DNA from: Bordetella parapertussis
Lineage (GTDB): Bacteria > Pseudomonadota > Gammaproteobacteria > Burkholderiales > Burkholderiaceae_B
Direction of reading: 5' to 3'
Length of the DNA: 31,457 nt
NCBI GenBank assembly: GCA_945872285.1
Contig: CAMBZR010000037.1
Coordinates: 1 to 31,457 of the forward strand
Position numbers and translations under genes: made by a program. Below the pieces are notes generated by a model that worked only from the letters and a program-made list of their open reading frames with translations, made no database searches and was not told the origin of the DNA. Of this stretch, positions 1 through 7,656 are shown in pieces; position 1 is the stretch's first letter, and each line of letters begins with the position of its first letter.

Positions 1-2
1 AC

Positions 3-83
3 TTGAGGAAAGGAGAAAGATCAAAGAAAAGACCATTCAAAGCAGAAGACTACAACACAGATGTGAAACCGTTTAAACTTTAA
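3..83 (+). other. Possible C-terminal tail of an unidentified gene
   Basis: An open frame runs in from the left edge and stops at TAA (81-83). It reads as a basic, hydrophilic tail ending in DVKPFKL. The composition is compatible with the end of a real protein, but 26 residues are too few to name it. It could equally be chance coding. Confidence 0.2.
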
Positions 84-120
84 AACCAATGAGCCAATCT
101 CTCCTTTAAGAAACTAGCCC

Positions 121-388
121 ATCTGTCTCAAACCATTTGAAGACGGACAGCTTGCCAACCAAACGCCAGATGCGGTGTATCAAACCGCGAGCGGCGGCGG
201 CGCGATGATTCTTGAAAAATATGGTGATTCGCTGCCAGAAACGTCGTTTCTGGCAGTATAGTGAAAGAAGTAAAAGCAACTGCAACAATAGAAGTAAAAA
301 CGGGGCAGCGCCGAACGGCTGCAAGTGAACTGGAACCTACAGCTTAAACTCTAGCAAAAAGTTGTCTTGAGTTTCCGTTCCACCTCAC
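121..388 (+). pseudogene. IS3-family transposase C-terminal remnant with right IS end
   Basis: The frame 121-261 reads LANQTPDAVYQTASGGGA and then EKYGDSLPETSFLAV before TAG. This resembles the extreme C-terminus of IS3-family OrfB (DDE) transposases, which carry a TPxxVY motif after the catalytic Glu. An in-frame TAG at 115-117 precedes it, so only about 46 residues survive and the catalytic DDE core is missing. Downstream, a stretch ending ccacctca (380-387) looks like the right terminal inverted repeat of such an element. The left end and any target duplication are not visible. It is a dead insertion-sequence scar at the edge of the accessory region. Confidence 0.6.
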
Positions 389-439
389 ATCAAACCAGGC
401 AGTTCAGTTGTGAATGCCAACTTTTTAGAGGTGGTTTGA

Positions 440-1785
440 ATGTTATTTAATCAATCCTCAGGAGTAAAAAATTGGCTTTATATGTCAATATTAATATTGT
501 CATTCACCTTAATATTGATTATATCTTCAAAAGAGTTCTATCCTGCGGACTATCAAGAATGGCGCCGTGATTGGGGGATCTTTAAAAACTATCTTTATTC
601 TGTTTCTCCCACTCCGTTTAATGAGCTGAGTAAATTTACACTTGCATATTTAATTAATTCTTTTTTGAGTGATGAAACCAATAGAAACCTTGCATGGATT
701 AATATAATTTTCCTATTTCTTCCAATTTTGTGTCTCGCATTAATACACGGGTGGCGATTTGCAATAGGTCCTAGCAGTGTGTTTATATTCGCTTTAATTT
801 TTAGTCCAATCCCTGTTTATTATTTATTTTCTGGTGCCCTTGAGGTTCAGAGCGGTGTCGTGATTGGTATATTTATATCAACATTAACTACGCTGACTTT
901 TTCTGATAAACAGGACCAGCCAAAATCATTACTTTTTTTTTATCTTTGTCTGGCTTCTTACTGCCAATATATAAAGATACGGTGGTCGTAGTTATAACAT
1001 TTGGTTTTTTATTATTAATTTTTATTAATATTTTTAAAAAATATATTTTTGCATGTTCAAAACTATCAACAGGTTCAATTTTTGTACTAATAAAATACGG
1101 TGCCTTGCCAATTCTTTTTGGAATCATATTAAGTGCAAGTTACAATATGATGAAGTATGGGGTTTATTTGCCTGTTGTTTATTTAATCGAGTCAAGGGAA
1201 ACCAGCCCTAATATATATACAAGCATAGAGTTTTTGATAGGTTCAATTTTTTCACCCAATGGAGGTGTAATTGTTTTCTGGGTTTTATCATTATTCATAA
1301 TGATATGGGGCTGGCGGATGTTAGGGTTTGCGCCTCGAAAATCTGTGGTTTGCTTAGGTGCTATTTGTGTGCTGCTGACTTTATTTGGTTTAGCGAAATG
1401 GTGGGCGCCTTTTGGTTGGGACTCTTGGGGTAATCGTTTAGCAATCCCATCGGTTTTTGGGTTAATGGTAGGGATGCTGATATCACTAGAGCCTACAAAA
1501 CCCAAGAATATTTTGACAATTAAATTTTTTCAAGAATTAAAATCATACAAGCTAATATTTATCTGTTCAGTAGCAGCTTTGTCTCTTTATTATTTATCGG
1601 TACCATATTTATCCACTAGCTTTTCAACTGCAATGCAAGCCTCGCTGAATCCGGGCTCTGCTTGTCAAAATATGTATCGTGCTCTACAAAATGACACTTC
1701 TAATATCGGATTGGAGTTTTGGAGATCTGACATTTATTATAAATGTGCGCGGGAAAGGATGTTGCATTTTCCACTGCCAAAATAA
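440..1785 (+). pseudogene. Polytopic membrane protein, frameshifted at a T9 tract
   Basis: Two overlapping open frames (440-991 and 946-1785) make one protein of about 448 residues if a single T is added to the run of nine T at 933-941; the junction then reads LLFFLSLSGFLLPIYKD. The sequence is mostly hydrophobic, with roughly ten likely membrane segments separated by short loops, such as the Trp/Arg-rich one near residue 35 (YQEWRRDWG). The overall look is that of large-loop glycosyltransferases or polysaccharide-synthesis membrane proteins, but I recognise no diagnostic motif and assign no function. The start at 440 has the Shine-Dalgarno-like agaggtgg 5 nt upstream. Base composition is markedly AT-rich compared with everything to the right, which suggests transfer. 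The lesion could be a pseudogene, a phase-variable switch or a sequencing error. Confidence 0.6.
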
Positions 1786-2098
1786 ATAGGTGATTTCCAG
1801 TATGAAGTGGGGCACGATTCAAGGATCGGTGAAACACTGCGCAGGCGGTTTAAAAACTACCATTAACTTACGAGCAAATGTACTGAGTGATGAGAAACTT
1901 AAAGTTACTGATAATGCTAGTTTTAACCGTTTGCGCTCTTGCAGTGATTTTCGATCACGTTATTACCGTCACCTTATTGCCATTTTGTACTGACCATTTA
2001 CGTACACCATCAACTTTTTTTACCCCCGTCCGCTGTTAGGACCGCAAAACACCCAAGGGTGGGGGGGCGGTGCCTAAAGCGCTACACACTCATAAAAC
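1786..2098. other. Intergenic gap with an IS-end-like segment
   Basis: No convincing gene lies here. Positions 1796-1845 align without gaps to 9432-9481 at about 37 of 50 identical bases (see the repeat entry). A G-rich run with seven consecutive G lies near 2061-2067. I see no clear terminator for either flanking convergent gene. A 67-codon open frame at 1790-1993 overlaps the repeat and looks accidental. Confidence 0.5.
1796..1845 (+). repeat. Diverged relative of the 9429-9495 palindromic element
   Basis: Shared landmarks with the second copy, in the same order and spacing, are agtatgaagtg, gcacg, aaggat, cggt and gaaacact. Ungapped comparison gives about 74% identity over 50 bases. This copy has lost the palindromic symmetry of the other. 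The pair brackets the biosynthetic block 2099-9378, so they may be the ends of a decayed mobile element. The family is not identified. Confidence 0.5.
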
Positions 2099-3421
2099 TT
2101 AGTTGATCAGTACTGCGGGCGAAGCGGGGATGGATCCTGGCACCTTGCTTAGCGTGATGATCTCGGCAAGCAAGACGAGCACCTCGCGTGATCTGCTCGT
2201 TTGATCCGCCGGTACTGAATATGTGCTGCCACGATAGTTGACCGTGGCGATAGGGCGCATCGACTGGTTGTTTTTAAACACCTCAAATAATGGCAACGAC
2301 GATGCATCGTCGTTTAGATCCTGGACCGTGCCCGGGTTGGTCCCAAACAGATCCGAATTTTTGACTTTGATTATTTTAGGGTTCGGTTGAAGCTGTAACG
2401 AAACAATACTGCCCAAAAAGGAGTAAATATTTTTAGGTGAGCGCAGCTTAATCACAAGGCTGTGTTTATCATCGTGCGATGCCCCGGGTCGGGAGAGGTC
2501 TCCAATTAGATTGTGTGGAAGCTGTGAGTTTTTGTAATGTGGATTACAAAAAGCGGTGTCGGTAAATTGATGCTCTAGCTTTTTTTCACTGTTGTTTTTA
2601 ATTAAACATATTCTGATGGTGGGCGTGGTGCGTACGAACTCATACATACGTGACTTGTAGTTATCTTTAACAGGCACTAGTCTGACATTGGGCATTGAAT
2701 AAAGAGAATTCATCTTATCCATGTTTTGCGACACAAAATCAAGATCTATTGGTCCTGACAAGACCTCTCTTTGAGACACCAATTCAGTTCTGAGGCCGCT
2801 GTCGATCAAACGATAAAGAATGCGTTGAAACTCCGCATATTTGGGACTTGTCGGATGATTATCCCAGCGCTGGATCACCTCGTCATGGCTATCGCGAATC
2901 TCAACGTTTTCGATCACCAAGGAGTACAGGACAGACTTGGGACCCGCGCGGTTATTGGTTAGGCTGTTGATGTCCTCTGGCGTTAAATCACTCAAAAAAG
3001 ACTGCATAAAAGATTGATTATCTAGAGATGACTGCGTAAAGTTAAAGCTATTGTTAACTGCAAAACTAGCATTCGGTGCGTAGTATGACCCAGCGTTCGC
3101 TGCTGTAGACGCGAAAAAACCCGCGATACTCGCAGGATTAGCGCTCATGACATTGGTCGCGACTCCGACTCCTGCGCCAATCGAACCCGACCCAATCACA
3201 TTAGGCATATCCAAAAACGACATTGGCAAGTGCTCGGATGCTCTGATGACATTGATCAAAATGTTACTGTTGGCGTATTCCTCCAACACTTCGCGATAAG
3301 ACGATGACATCGCCTGAAAGGAAGTCGATCCCGTCATACTGCAACCGGTAAGTAGCGCAGACAGACCCGCTATGAAGCAAGCAGTCTTAATAGAATGATA
3401 GTTTCGCTGTATAAGGTTCAT
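2099..3421 (-). CDS. Putative outer-membrane lipoprotein of unknown function
   Basis: This 440-residue protein begins with a lipoprotein signal peptide: charged N-terminus, hydrophobic core and lipobox LLTGC with the acylated Cys at residue 27. No Asp follows the Cys (CSM), which favours transfer to the outer membrane. The segment YANSNILINVIRASEHLPMS (about residues 48-67) is followed by a Gly/Ala/Ser/Asn-rich low-complexity stretch to about residue 130, then a mixed alpha/beta C-terminal half. I recognise no enzymatic motif. The ATG has a good cggag site 6 nt upstream. It lies 70 bp downstream of the ABC exporter gene on the same strand and could be the last gene of that transcription unit, perhaps acting in the envelope in export or immunity. 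That role is inferred from position only. Confidence 0.75.
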   Translation of the reverse strand: MNLIQRNYHSIKTACFIAGLSALLTGCSMTGSTSFQAMSSSYREVLEEYANSNILINVIRASEHLPMSFLDMPNVIGSGSIGAGVGVATNVMSANPASIAGFFASTAANAGSYYAPNASFAVNNSFNFTQSSLDNQSFMQSFLSDLTPEDINSLTNNRAGPKSVLYSLVIENVEIRDSHDEVIQRWDNHPTSPKYAEFQRILYRLIDSGLRTELVSQREVLSGPIDLDFVSQNMDKMNSLYSMPNVRLVPVKDNYKSRMYEFVRTTPTIRICLIKNNSEKKLEHQFTDTAFCNPHYKNSQLPHNLIGDLSRPGASHDDKHSLVIKLRSPKNIYSFLGSIVSLQLQPNPKIIKVKNSDLFGTNPGTVQDLNDDASSLPLFEVFKNNQSMRPIATVNYRGSTYSVPADQTSRSREVLVLLAEIITLSKVPGSIPASPAVLIN

Positions 3422-3491
3422 AAAGGGCTCCGAAATTTAATGTTGTCATAGGTTACAATGACACCCATCGAGTAAATAGTTGAAAACTCGC

Positions 3492-5306
3492 CTATTTGTA
3501 TCCTTCAGCTTGTATATCGAACATTTCCTTGTACAAACCGCCTCGTTGCATCAACTCTGCATGACTGCCAATATCAACGATCTTTCCTCCGTCCAGCACG
3601 ATAATGGTATCTGCTGTCCGGACAGTGCTAAATCTGTGACTCACGATGAGCGTGGCCATGCCTCGATGGCTTTCATAAAGGTTGCTAAAAATTTTGAGTT
3701 CACCTTTTGCATCAATCGCGGAAGTCGGCTCATCAAGAATTAACAGATCAGATTGCCTGACCAGTGTTCGAGCAAGCGAAATGCGTTGCGACTCTCCACC
3801 CGACAACTCAGAACCATCTTCAAATACATTTAGCATGCGTTGATCGTACCCATGACGCAATTTTTTAATGAAATCATCCGCACCAGATTTTTTGGATGCC
3901 TCTCTAATATCATCCATCGTCAACTGTTTAATAACACCCAGGCGGATGTTATCAGCAATACTTAAGTGCTCAATGAGACCGAAATTTTGCATTAAGGTAC
4001 TGACACGATCATAAAATGAATTGATTGCTAATGATTGAATGTCGCGGCCGTTAATCAAAATTTGACCGCTTGTCGGTAAATATTGACGAAGCAACAGCTT
4101 CACAATGGTGGATTTACCAGCCCCATTTTTACCCACGAGTGCGATTTTGCTATTGCTCTTGATATCAAAGCTCACACTATTCAATGAAAGATTTTTTTCA
4201 TTGGGATAGTGAAAACATACATTTTTAAACTGTATGTACAGGCTCTCTGCGTGAGGTAACTCGACGGTTCCGTCCACAATCAATGGCTTCGACTCTAGAA
4301 TCACTCTTAAGTTTTTAACTTCGATAAAATGTTTATGTACACCTTGAATCGTCACGGCCATTACATTTCCTGAAGATGTACTTTGCTGTAACAGACCACG
4401 CAAGAGCAGAAAACCTTCCAAGCTGAGAGTCCCTCCAATAGCCATGCGTAAAAACCAGATGTTGGAAAAAAACTCACCCACCAAGCTGACAGACTCGGCT
4501 GTCGACAAGCTGACGACAGATGCTTTGGTAGTTTGTAATTCCTTGTTGAAAATACGCTCTTTGTGATATTTCCATATCTGAACGAGTTTGGTATATGAAC
4601 CTAGCAGCCTAATTTCTGGCATACGTGTTGGATCTGTCAGCACCCAACCCGTTCTTGACATGATGCGCCAGTCTTTATCATTTTGAGTTTCGTCATTATC
4701 TCGACGATGGTTGATTTTTATCTGAACAATCAACAAGGGCAGCAGCGCCAAGATCATGACAAGGCCAACAATAGGCGCCTTGACTGTAATCGTAATGATT
4801 GAGATAAAAAAACCAAAAGAAGCAGAGATGATATCCAAAAACTTCCGCAAGATATCGATCACAGAATCTTTGCCCATGATCGCCTTAGATAGCTTTTGAT
4901 TAAAAAGCTCCTCGTCGAACTGTGGTTGGCTCAGGGCATAGATTTGTTCAGTCAGGCTTTGTTCGACAAATGACTGAAGTAGAAATTCGTACTTTGCGTT
5001 TACCAACGCATTCAAGCGACGCAAAATGATAGAAAAAAGGGTGACCGATGCCATCAACCCCAACCAAAAAAAGGCGGATGTTTGACTGCCACCATCTTTG
5101 GAGATGAGTTTGACCAATTCAGAGATGAAATTTGCCGCCAGAAACACTTGGGCAATTGGCTCGACACCTCTGTAGATTGCGTCAATCACTTGCCAGACAA
5201 TGAACCGACGACCAGGAACCAGAGCTGTTTTAAACGCCCAAACATAAAAATCTAATTTCTTTGGCTCTAGCACTTCATCGATTTTCATTTTATAAACTGC
5301 AACCAC
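3492..5306 (-). CDS. ABC exporter, fused membrane and ATPase domains, no peptidase domain
   Basis: This 604-residue half-transporter has an N-terminal six-helix membrane domain (about residues 30-330) and a C-terminal nucleotide-binding domain with Walker A GKNGAGKST (392-400), Q-loop MQNF, signature LSGGESQRI (501-509), Walker B LLILDEPTSA (521-530) and H-loop SHRFS (556-560). That is the type I exporter architecture used for peptides, lipids and glycoconjugates. It lacks the N-terminal C39 peptidase found in exporters that also cut double-glycine leaders, so leader removal would need another protease. The longest frame starts at GTG (5306); ATG at 5288 is an alternative, and neither has a strong ribosome site. 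It follows the glycosyltransferase gene after 60 bp. The likely substrate is the modified peptide encoded upstream, by inference. Confidence 0.85.
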   Translation of the reverse strand: MVAVYKMKIDEVLEPKKLDFYVWAFKTALVPGRRFIVWQVIDAIYRGVEPIAQVFLAANFISELVKLISKDGGSQTSAFFWLGLMASVTLFSIILRRLNALVNAKYEFLLQSFVEQSLTEQIYALSQPQFDEELFNQKLSKAIMGKDSVIDILRKFLDIISASFGFFISIITITVKAPIVGLVMILALLPLLIVQIKINHRRDNDETQNDKDWRIMSRTGWVLTDPTRMPEIRLLGSYTKLVQIWKYHKERIFNKELQTTKASVVSLSTAESVSLVGEFFSNIWFLRMAIGGTLSLEGFLLLRGLLQQSTSSGNVMAVTIQGVHKHFIEVKNLRVILESKPLIVDGTVELPHAESLYIQFKNVCFHYPNEKNLSLNSVSFDIKSNSKIALVGKNGAGKSTIVKLLLRQYLPTSGQILINGRDIQSLAINSFYDRVSTLMQNFGLIEHLSIADNIRLGVIKQLTMDDIREASKKSGADDFIKKLRHGYDQRMLNVFEDGSELSGGESQRISLARTLVRQSDLLILDEPTSAIDAKGELKIFSNLYESHRGMATLIVSHRFSTVRTADTIIVLDGGKIVDIGSHAELMQRGGLYKEMFDIQAEGYK

Positions 5307-5366
5307 AACAATGACAGCTTGGGGGACGCGCTATGCGTGCGACTCAATCAACGCTGAGGAGTATCT

Positions 5367-6641
5367 TCACCATAAATTTTCAAATCCTGTCAGGATCCAG
5401 TTCTCCCCTAATTCTTTTGTTGCAGCGATGGCAGATTCACTTAATTCACTTTCAGTCGACGTATCAACTCGCACTTTCGCGCGCTGACCTTTCCGGTCAC
5501 TGATCCAAGAAACCGCAGCAACCGCTGTAAATCGACCACCCTCTTGTCTGATCATAGAAAGATTAAGACTCGCTTGAACGCTTGCAAATAAAGGCTGATG
5601 CACACGTATCCAGTTCTCAACCTCTTCTAGATTTTTATAGTTTGGATCAAAAAGCTTAAGCGCTCGCTCAGGATCATCGGTCTTAAGTATCGCCATAAAA
5701 TTCGTAAAGATATTTGTGACGATCTCGAGCTCCGCAATGAGAGCCGTATCTTCAGAATTCCCCCGAAGGCTAGGCTGTCGATCAACGTGCCATTGTTTAA
5801 TGACATATGACTCGCCAACCGGACGTCCTGTCAGTTTTTGCCGAACAAAGGATTGTTCTACAGCAAAAATGTCTTCAACCTCTTGAATCACAGGTCCCCA
5901 ATTTTGATTCGGTACCCAAGACCTTAATAGATCTCCCATATGTTCCGCCGGCAAAACGGGAGGGATATGCGAGGAACGGTTTTTATACTTGCTAATTAGA
6001 CCCTCGCGCTGCGCACGTACAGTAGTCATATGGTGCATGATGACGTTGTCATCTAAACGATGAGGATTTTGTGTTGGTAATTTTCGAGTAGTATCCGCAA
6101 CGCAGTAGTAGTTTTCGTGAGCCTTTTCAGCGGTAAATGCAACATCAGGACGAATTTTGTAAATTAATGGAACGTACAAGTTTTCCCCCCAAGCTCCTGC
6201 CCATCCACTCACTTGATAGCGCGGTGATACCCAATAATCAATCAACTTACAGGCAGTAGCGTCATAGCCGTGCTCAATGACTTGCTGCTTGGCATACGCC
6301 ATGGCTTCGGGAAGAATGAACTCATCCGCATCCATGGTAATAAAGTGTGTCGCACCGAATTTTCGAGCTAATTCCAACCCACGTGTACGCTTATCCGCTT
6401 CAAAAATCTGCGGATTAGCGAAAGGATCAGGCTCAAATTGGTATTCAAATAACTCATCTACCAAGCCTTGTTTTAACAAGTGATCAAGTATCTCTAATAA
6501 TAGACGTGAACAGCGATTGCCGGCATATGAACGAGTCTGGTAGACGATCGAAATATGATCAATTTCACTACGCAAAGCCCGGAGCTTGGCGTCGAGTAAC
6601 TCCTCACCATCGAATAAATTAATTGAAGCAGAAAGAATCAT
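5367..6641 (-). CDS. GT-A glycosyltransferase (GT2/GT92-like) with C-terminal extension
   Basis: I start this 424-residue protein at ATG 6641, which overlaps the stop of the upstream deacetylase gene as ATGA and implies translational coupling; the longer open frame beginning at 6731 runs inside that gene. The N-terminal domain opens with ILSASINLFDGEELL and carries the metal-binding motif MDADEFILP (103-111), typical of inverting GT-A enzymes of the GT2/GT92 type that use nucleotide sugars. A second patch, IMHHMTTVRAQREGLISKY (201-219), resembles the acceptor/catalytic region of that group. Residues about 300-424 form a separate domain with alternating helices and strands, possibly NTF2-like (weak impression). 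Next to short peptide genes and an exporter it is a candidate peptide glycosyltransferase, but a role in surface polysaccharide is possible. Confidence 0.8.
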   Translation of the reverse strand: MILSASINLFDGEELLDAKLRALRSEIDHISIVYQTRSYAGNRCSRLLLEILDHLLKQGLVDELFEYQFEPDPFANPQIFEADKRTRGLELARKFGATHFITMDADEFILPEAMAYAKQQVIEHGYDATACKLIDYWVSPRYQVSGWAGAWGENLYVPLIYKIRPDVAFTAEKAHENYYCVADTTRKLPTQNPHRLDDNVIMHHMTTVRAQREGLISKYKNRSSHIPPVLPAEHMGDLLRSWVPNQNWGPVIQEVEDIFAVEQSFVRQKLTGRPVGESYVIKQWHVDRQPSLRGNSEDTALIAELEIVTNIFTNFMAILKTDDPERALKLFDPNYKNLEEVENWIRVHQPLFASVQASLNLSMIRQEGGRFTAVAAVSWISDRKGQRAKVRVDTSTESELSESAIAATKELGENWILTGFENLW

Positions 6642-7636
6642 GTTAAACGAGTATCCGAAAGTTCCCAAAGTCGCTCGACATAAACGCCCTCTTTTGTAGA
6701 GAGCTTTTCTGCGTACTCCAAAATATCCCATGCGATATCAGCAGCAACATACTGGGACCGATAAATTGAAACGCCTCTGGCTTTTTGTGTAGCGTCTATT
6801 GTGATGGTCACAGGTTTGAGGTTATTAAAGTCCTTTAACCGTTTAACCAATGCTGGTTGATCATATTGGCAATAAGGCAAGTCTTCATAGAACAATACTC
6901 GCGTTGCAGGCGCTTTTTTAAGCAATTCTGGCAACATCGACCATAGCGCCAAATGTGTGGCTGCGTGGTCACCGTGCGCGCCAACCGCTAGTGGTGCAAG
7001 AATGACATCAGGCGTGTGTTTTTCAAAATACGTCTTTAATCCAGACGCATACAGTTTGAGTCGAAAATCATCTGGTGTATCCATGATGCGCTCGGCCCAA
7101 CGAGAACCATCTACATCCACATACATCTCAACATCCTGGATATTGGCAGTCTCTACTTTTGCCCCAATAAACTCACCGTACAGATGATCCTCGGCAGTAC
7201 GAATCAGTGTGACGGTTTCGACATCACCGTAAAGCGGCGCACACGTACCAGCGCAACGCGAGGGCCCGATCATCGTCAGCAACGAGATTTCTACCGAGCC
7301 ATCCAACGCAGCCAGTGTGCCGCCTATCGAAAGCGCGGCATCGTCTGAGTGTGGGCTAATCACAGACCATCTTTCGGTCGGGGACTTGAGTCTATCAGTG
7401 GTCATCCGGCCTGGCACTAGGGCGACGACGTCTTGCTCAATCAACTGATTGACCACACGCATATCCACGCCCAGTGCAGTGAAATCACTTAGTTTTTTAA
7501 AACCGTCAATCAACGATGCGGTCGCACGCATTTCATCGGTCAGTTTCCCCTTGATCATGTTGGGTGTCCACTCGAGACATTTCCAACCGAGTGAATGAAA
7601 CAGGGGTAAAAGGTGGAGAATTTGAGATGGCTTCAC
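6638..7636 (-). CDS. PIG-L/LmbE-family deacetylase with N-terminal winged-helix-like segment
   Basis: This 332-residue protein has the PIG-L/LmbE zinc-site motifs: SPHSDDA at 94-100 (His96 and Asp99 as ligands, Asp98 as the expected base) and HGDH at 221-224 (His224 as third ligand). Family members remove acetyl groups from GlcNAc-type sugars, as in MshB and PIG-L. The usual Glu after the DD pair is Ala here. The first 90 residues lie outside the catalytic domain. Within them, SLIDGFKKLSDFTALGVDM followed by VVNQLIEQDVVALV has the pattern of a PqqD-like winged helix (Leu-Asp-Gly turn, two helices, hydrophobic end), the fold of RiPP recognition elements. That is a visual pattern match, not a proven domain. 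The gene starts 20 bp after the GT9-like gene and overlaps the next one. Confidence 0.82.
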   Translation of the reverse strand: MKPSQILHLLPLFHSLGWKCLEWTPNMIKGKLTDEMRATASLIDGFKKLSDFTALGVDMRVVNQLIEQDVVALVPGRMTTDRLKSPTERWSVISPHSDDAALSIGGTLAALDGSVEISLLTMIGPSRCAGTCAPLYGDVETVTLIRTAEDHLYGEFIGAKVETANIQDVEMYVDVDGSRWAERIMDTPDDFRLKLYASGLKTYFEKHTPDVILAPLAVGAHGDHAATHLALWSMLPELLKKAPATRVLFYEDLPYCQYDQPALVKRLKDFNNLKPVTITIDATQKARGVSIYRSQYVAADIAWDILEYAEKLSTKEGVYVERLWELSDTRLT

Positions 7637-7656
7637 TTTAAACCAACCTAATCAAA

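Noticed and set aside
106..324. Leftward 72-codon open frame with a Leu-rich hydrophobic start
   Set aside because: It lies antisense to the IS3 transposase tail; its Leu run comes from antisense reading of an A-rich stretch. No ribosome site.
1790..1993. 67-codon open frame between the membrane-protein gene and the lipoprotein gene
   Set aside because: It overlaps the repeat related to 9429-9495 and shows no protein-like pattern or family resemblance.
2041..2098. Terminator for the lipoprotein gene at the G-rich run
   Set aside because: No stable symmetrical stem followed by a T run could be drawn on the minus strand.
5627..5818. Leftward frame inside the glycosyltransferase gene
   Set aside because: Out-of-frame shadow of a well-supported gene with overlapping coupling to its neighbour.
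6638..6731. Longer start for the glycosyltransferase at 6731
   Set aside because: It adds 30 basic residues encoded inside the deacetylase gene; ATG 6641 overlaps the deacetylase stop as ATGA and begins the fold properly with ILSASINLF.
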